Assembly (NCBI GenBank): GCA_028282885.1 | Contig: JANQGX010000024.1 | Coordinates: 1-64,000 of the forward strand | DNA: 64,000 bases | Direction: 5' to 3' | DNA from: SAR324 cluster bacterium | Lineage (GTDB): Bacteria; SAR324; XYD2-FULL-50-16 | Part shown: one piece after another, positions 63,331 to 64,000 of the stretch | Layout of the letters: every line of letters starts with the position of its first letter | Position numbering within the stretch: position 1 is the first letter of the stretch | The notes under the pieces: model-generated | Database searches by the model: none | Told to the model about the DNA's origin: nothing | The model's input: only the letters and a program-made list of their open reading frames with translations | Translations under genes and position numbers: made by a program

Positions 63331-64000
63331 TCACTCCGTATACTTCCTGACAATACCGGCAACGATTCCGTCTTCCTTTAATTCGGATATGATCCTGTTG
63401 ATTTCAGGAATCTTTGCCACAAGTGGAGACTTTTTGCTGATTCCCATATAAAAGTCCCATTTTATAAATGCATTACGCGAGTGAATGAGTTTTCCCTGCA
63501 GTTCCGGATGCTTTTTGAACAGGGCTTTGGCCACGATTTCGTTGCCCGGGAAAATATCGATTCTGTGAAATAGCAGTTTTTTATAGTTACTGAGATCGGT
63601 CGTTGCCTTGTCTACTTTCATGACCTTGAGAATATCATCAAGTTCCTGACCGTAACTATACCCAATGGTGACCCCGATTCTGTAGGGAAGCAGATCTGTA
63701 AGTTGATCAAACTCAACCGCGCCACCAACTCTGTCTGCAGCAGTCCAGATCAGTCCTCTGACCGTCATGATTCGATCGGTATATTCAAGATAGACCGATC
63801 TTTCTTCGGTTTTTATGAGCGGAATGATCGCGTCTATCTGTCCGATTTCCAGGTAAAAAAGGGCACGTTTCAGGGGAAACATCTCTGTTTGGGTGTGGAA
63901 ATTCAGGCGATTGAATATTTCGTTTCCAATTTCGGTTGATATTCCCCGGATATTGTTGTCTTCCTCCCAATGAAACGGAGGATAGTCAAAAGCTCCCAGC
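63331..64000 (-). CDS. Periplasmic solute-binding protein (SBP_bac_3), 5' end beyond window
   Basis: The frame runs through to the right edge with no start in view, so the N terminus and signal peptide are missing. The visible part begins GAFDYPPFHWEEDNNIRGIST, the ligand-binding start of amino-acid-type binding proteins, and continues through IGQIDAIIPLIKTEERSVYLEYTD, the DxxIP box. It would bind a polar amino acid or similar compound. No permease gene is visible, so a role as a sensory receptor is also possible. Confidence 0.82.
   Translation of the reverse strand, partial: LGAFDYPPFHWEEDNNIRGISTEIGNEIFNRLNFHTQTEMFPLKRALFYLEIGQIDAIIPLIKTEERSVYLEYTDRIMTVRGLIWTAADRVGGAVEFDQLTDLLPYRIGVTIGYSYGQELDDILKVMKVDKATTDLSNYKKLLFHRIDIFPGNEIVAKALFKKHPELQGKLIHSRNAFIKWDFYMGISKKSPLVAKIPEINRIISELKEDGIVAGIVRKYTE

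Overview
The window looks like a chromosomal segment of a Gram-negative, proteobacteria-like organism that carries out anaerobic or low-oxygen metabolism. Signal peptides, a KefF/KefC pair, an ABC uptake operon of the LivKHMGF type joined to an acyl-CoA ligase, a ferredoxin-dependent 2-oxoacid oxidoreductase (IorAB), a 4Fe-4S FrhB-like reductase and a tungstate transporter (TupABC) would fit Desulfobacterota/deltaproteobacteria or SAR324-like lineages. No rRNA or tRNA gene is present to fix the taxonomy.

Bases 1 to about 10,200 are an accessory, visibly AT-rich defence or phage-remnant region. It holds a broken gene at the left edge and a tight four-gene minus-strand operon: Dam-like adenine methylase, metallophosphoesterase, ORC/Cdc6-like ATPase, and an unrecognised protein that could be an effector. 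Next come a C4-type antisense RNA with a phage antirepressor-like gene, a HigB/HigA toxin-antitoxin pair with a perfect palindromic operator, a lone sequence closely resembling a type I-F CRISPR repeat, and an XRE-ImmA protein fused into an operon with a truncated PIN toxin. The four-gene operon and the solitary I-F-like repeat are the best candidates for something undescribed.

Bases 10,240 to 21,550 are ordinary genome content: KefC/KefF potassium efflux, an alpha/beta hydrolase, an AraC regulator with a PLP decarboxylase, and a metal locus (TIGR03943 protein plus DUF318-type permease, divergent from a His-rich ZnuA) that shares two similar palindromes likely to be Zur-like operators. A DUF1428 protein and a tiny lipoprotein-like reading frame follow. 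Bases 21,555 to 29,600 hold a TetR regulator and a liv-type ABC operon with a long-chain acyl-CoA ligase. Bases 30,240 to 34,300 hold a response regulator, a sensor kinase and a periplasmic ABC-type binding protein that may form one sensing module.

Bases 34,800 to 53,200 form two divergent catabolic operons. The minus-strand operon encodes FrhB-like protein, IorA, IorB and a two-part UxaA/SuyAB-like lyase, and ends in a strong terminator. The plus-strand operon encodes an M20 deacylase, a 43-residue protein, an ornithine-cyclodeaminase-like protein, a class III aminotransferase, a TPP-dependent decarboxylase, an MFS transporter, a PLP decarboxylase, a C45 acyltransferase interrupted by one in-frame TGA, and a GPH symporter. 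A convergent SDR follows. Together they suggest uptake, deacylation, deamination and (oxidative) decarboxylation of an N-acylated amino-acid-like compound. The substrate is not known.

The right end has a 5'-nucleotidase, a membrane chemoreceptor, a methyltransferase, tupABC, a secreted protein of unknown function, a GFA-SnoaL fusion, and a periplasmic solute-binding protein whose start lies beyond the right edge.
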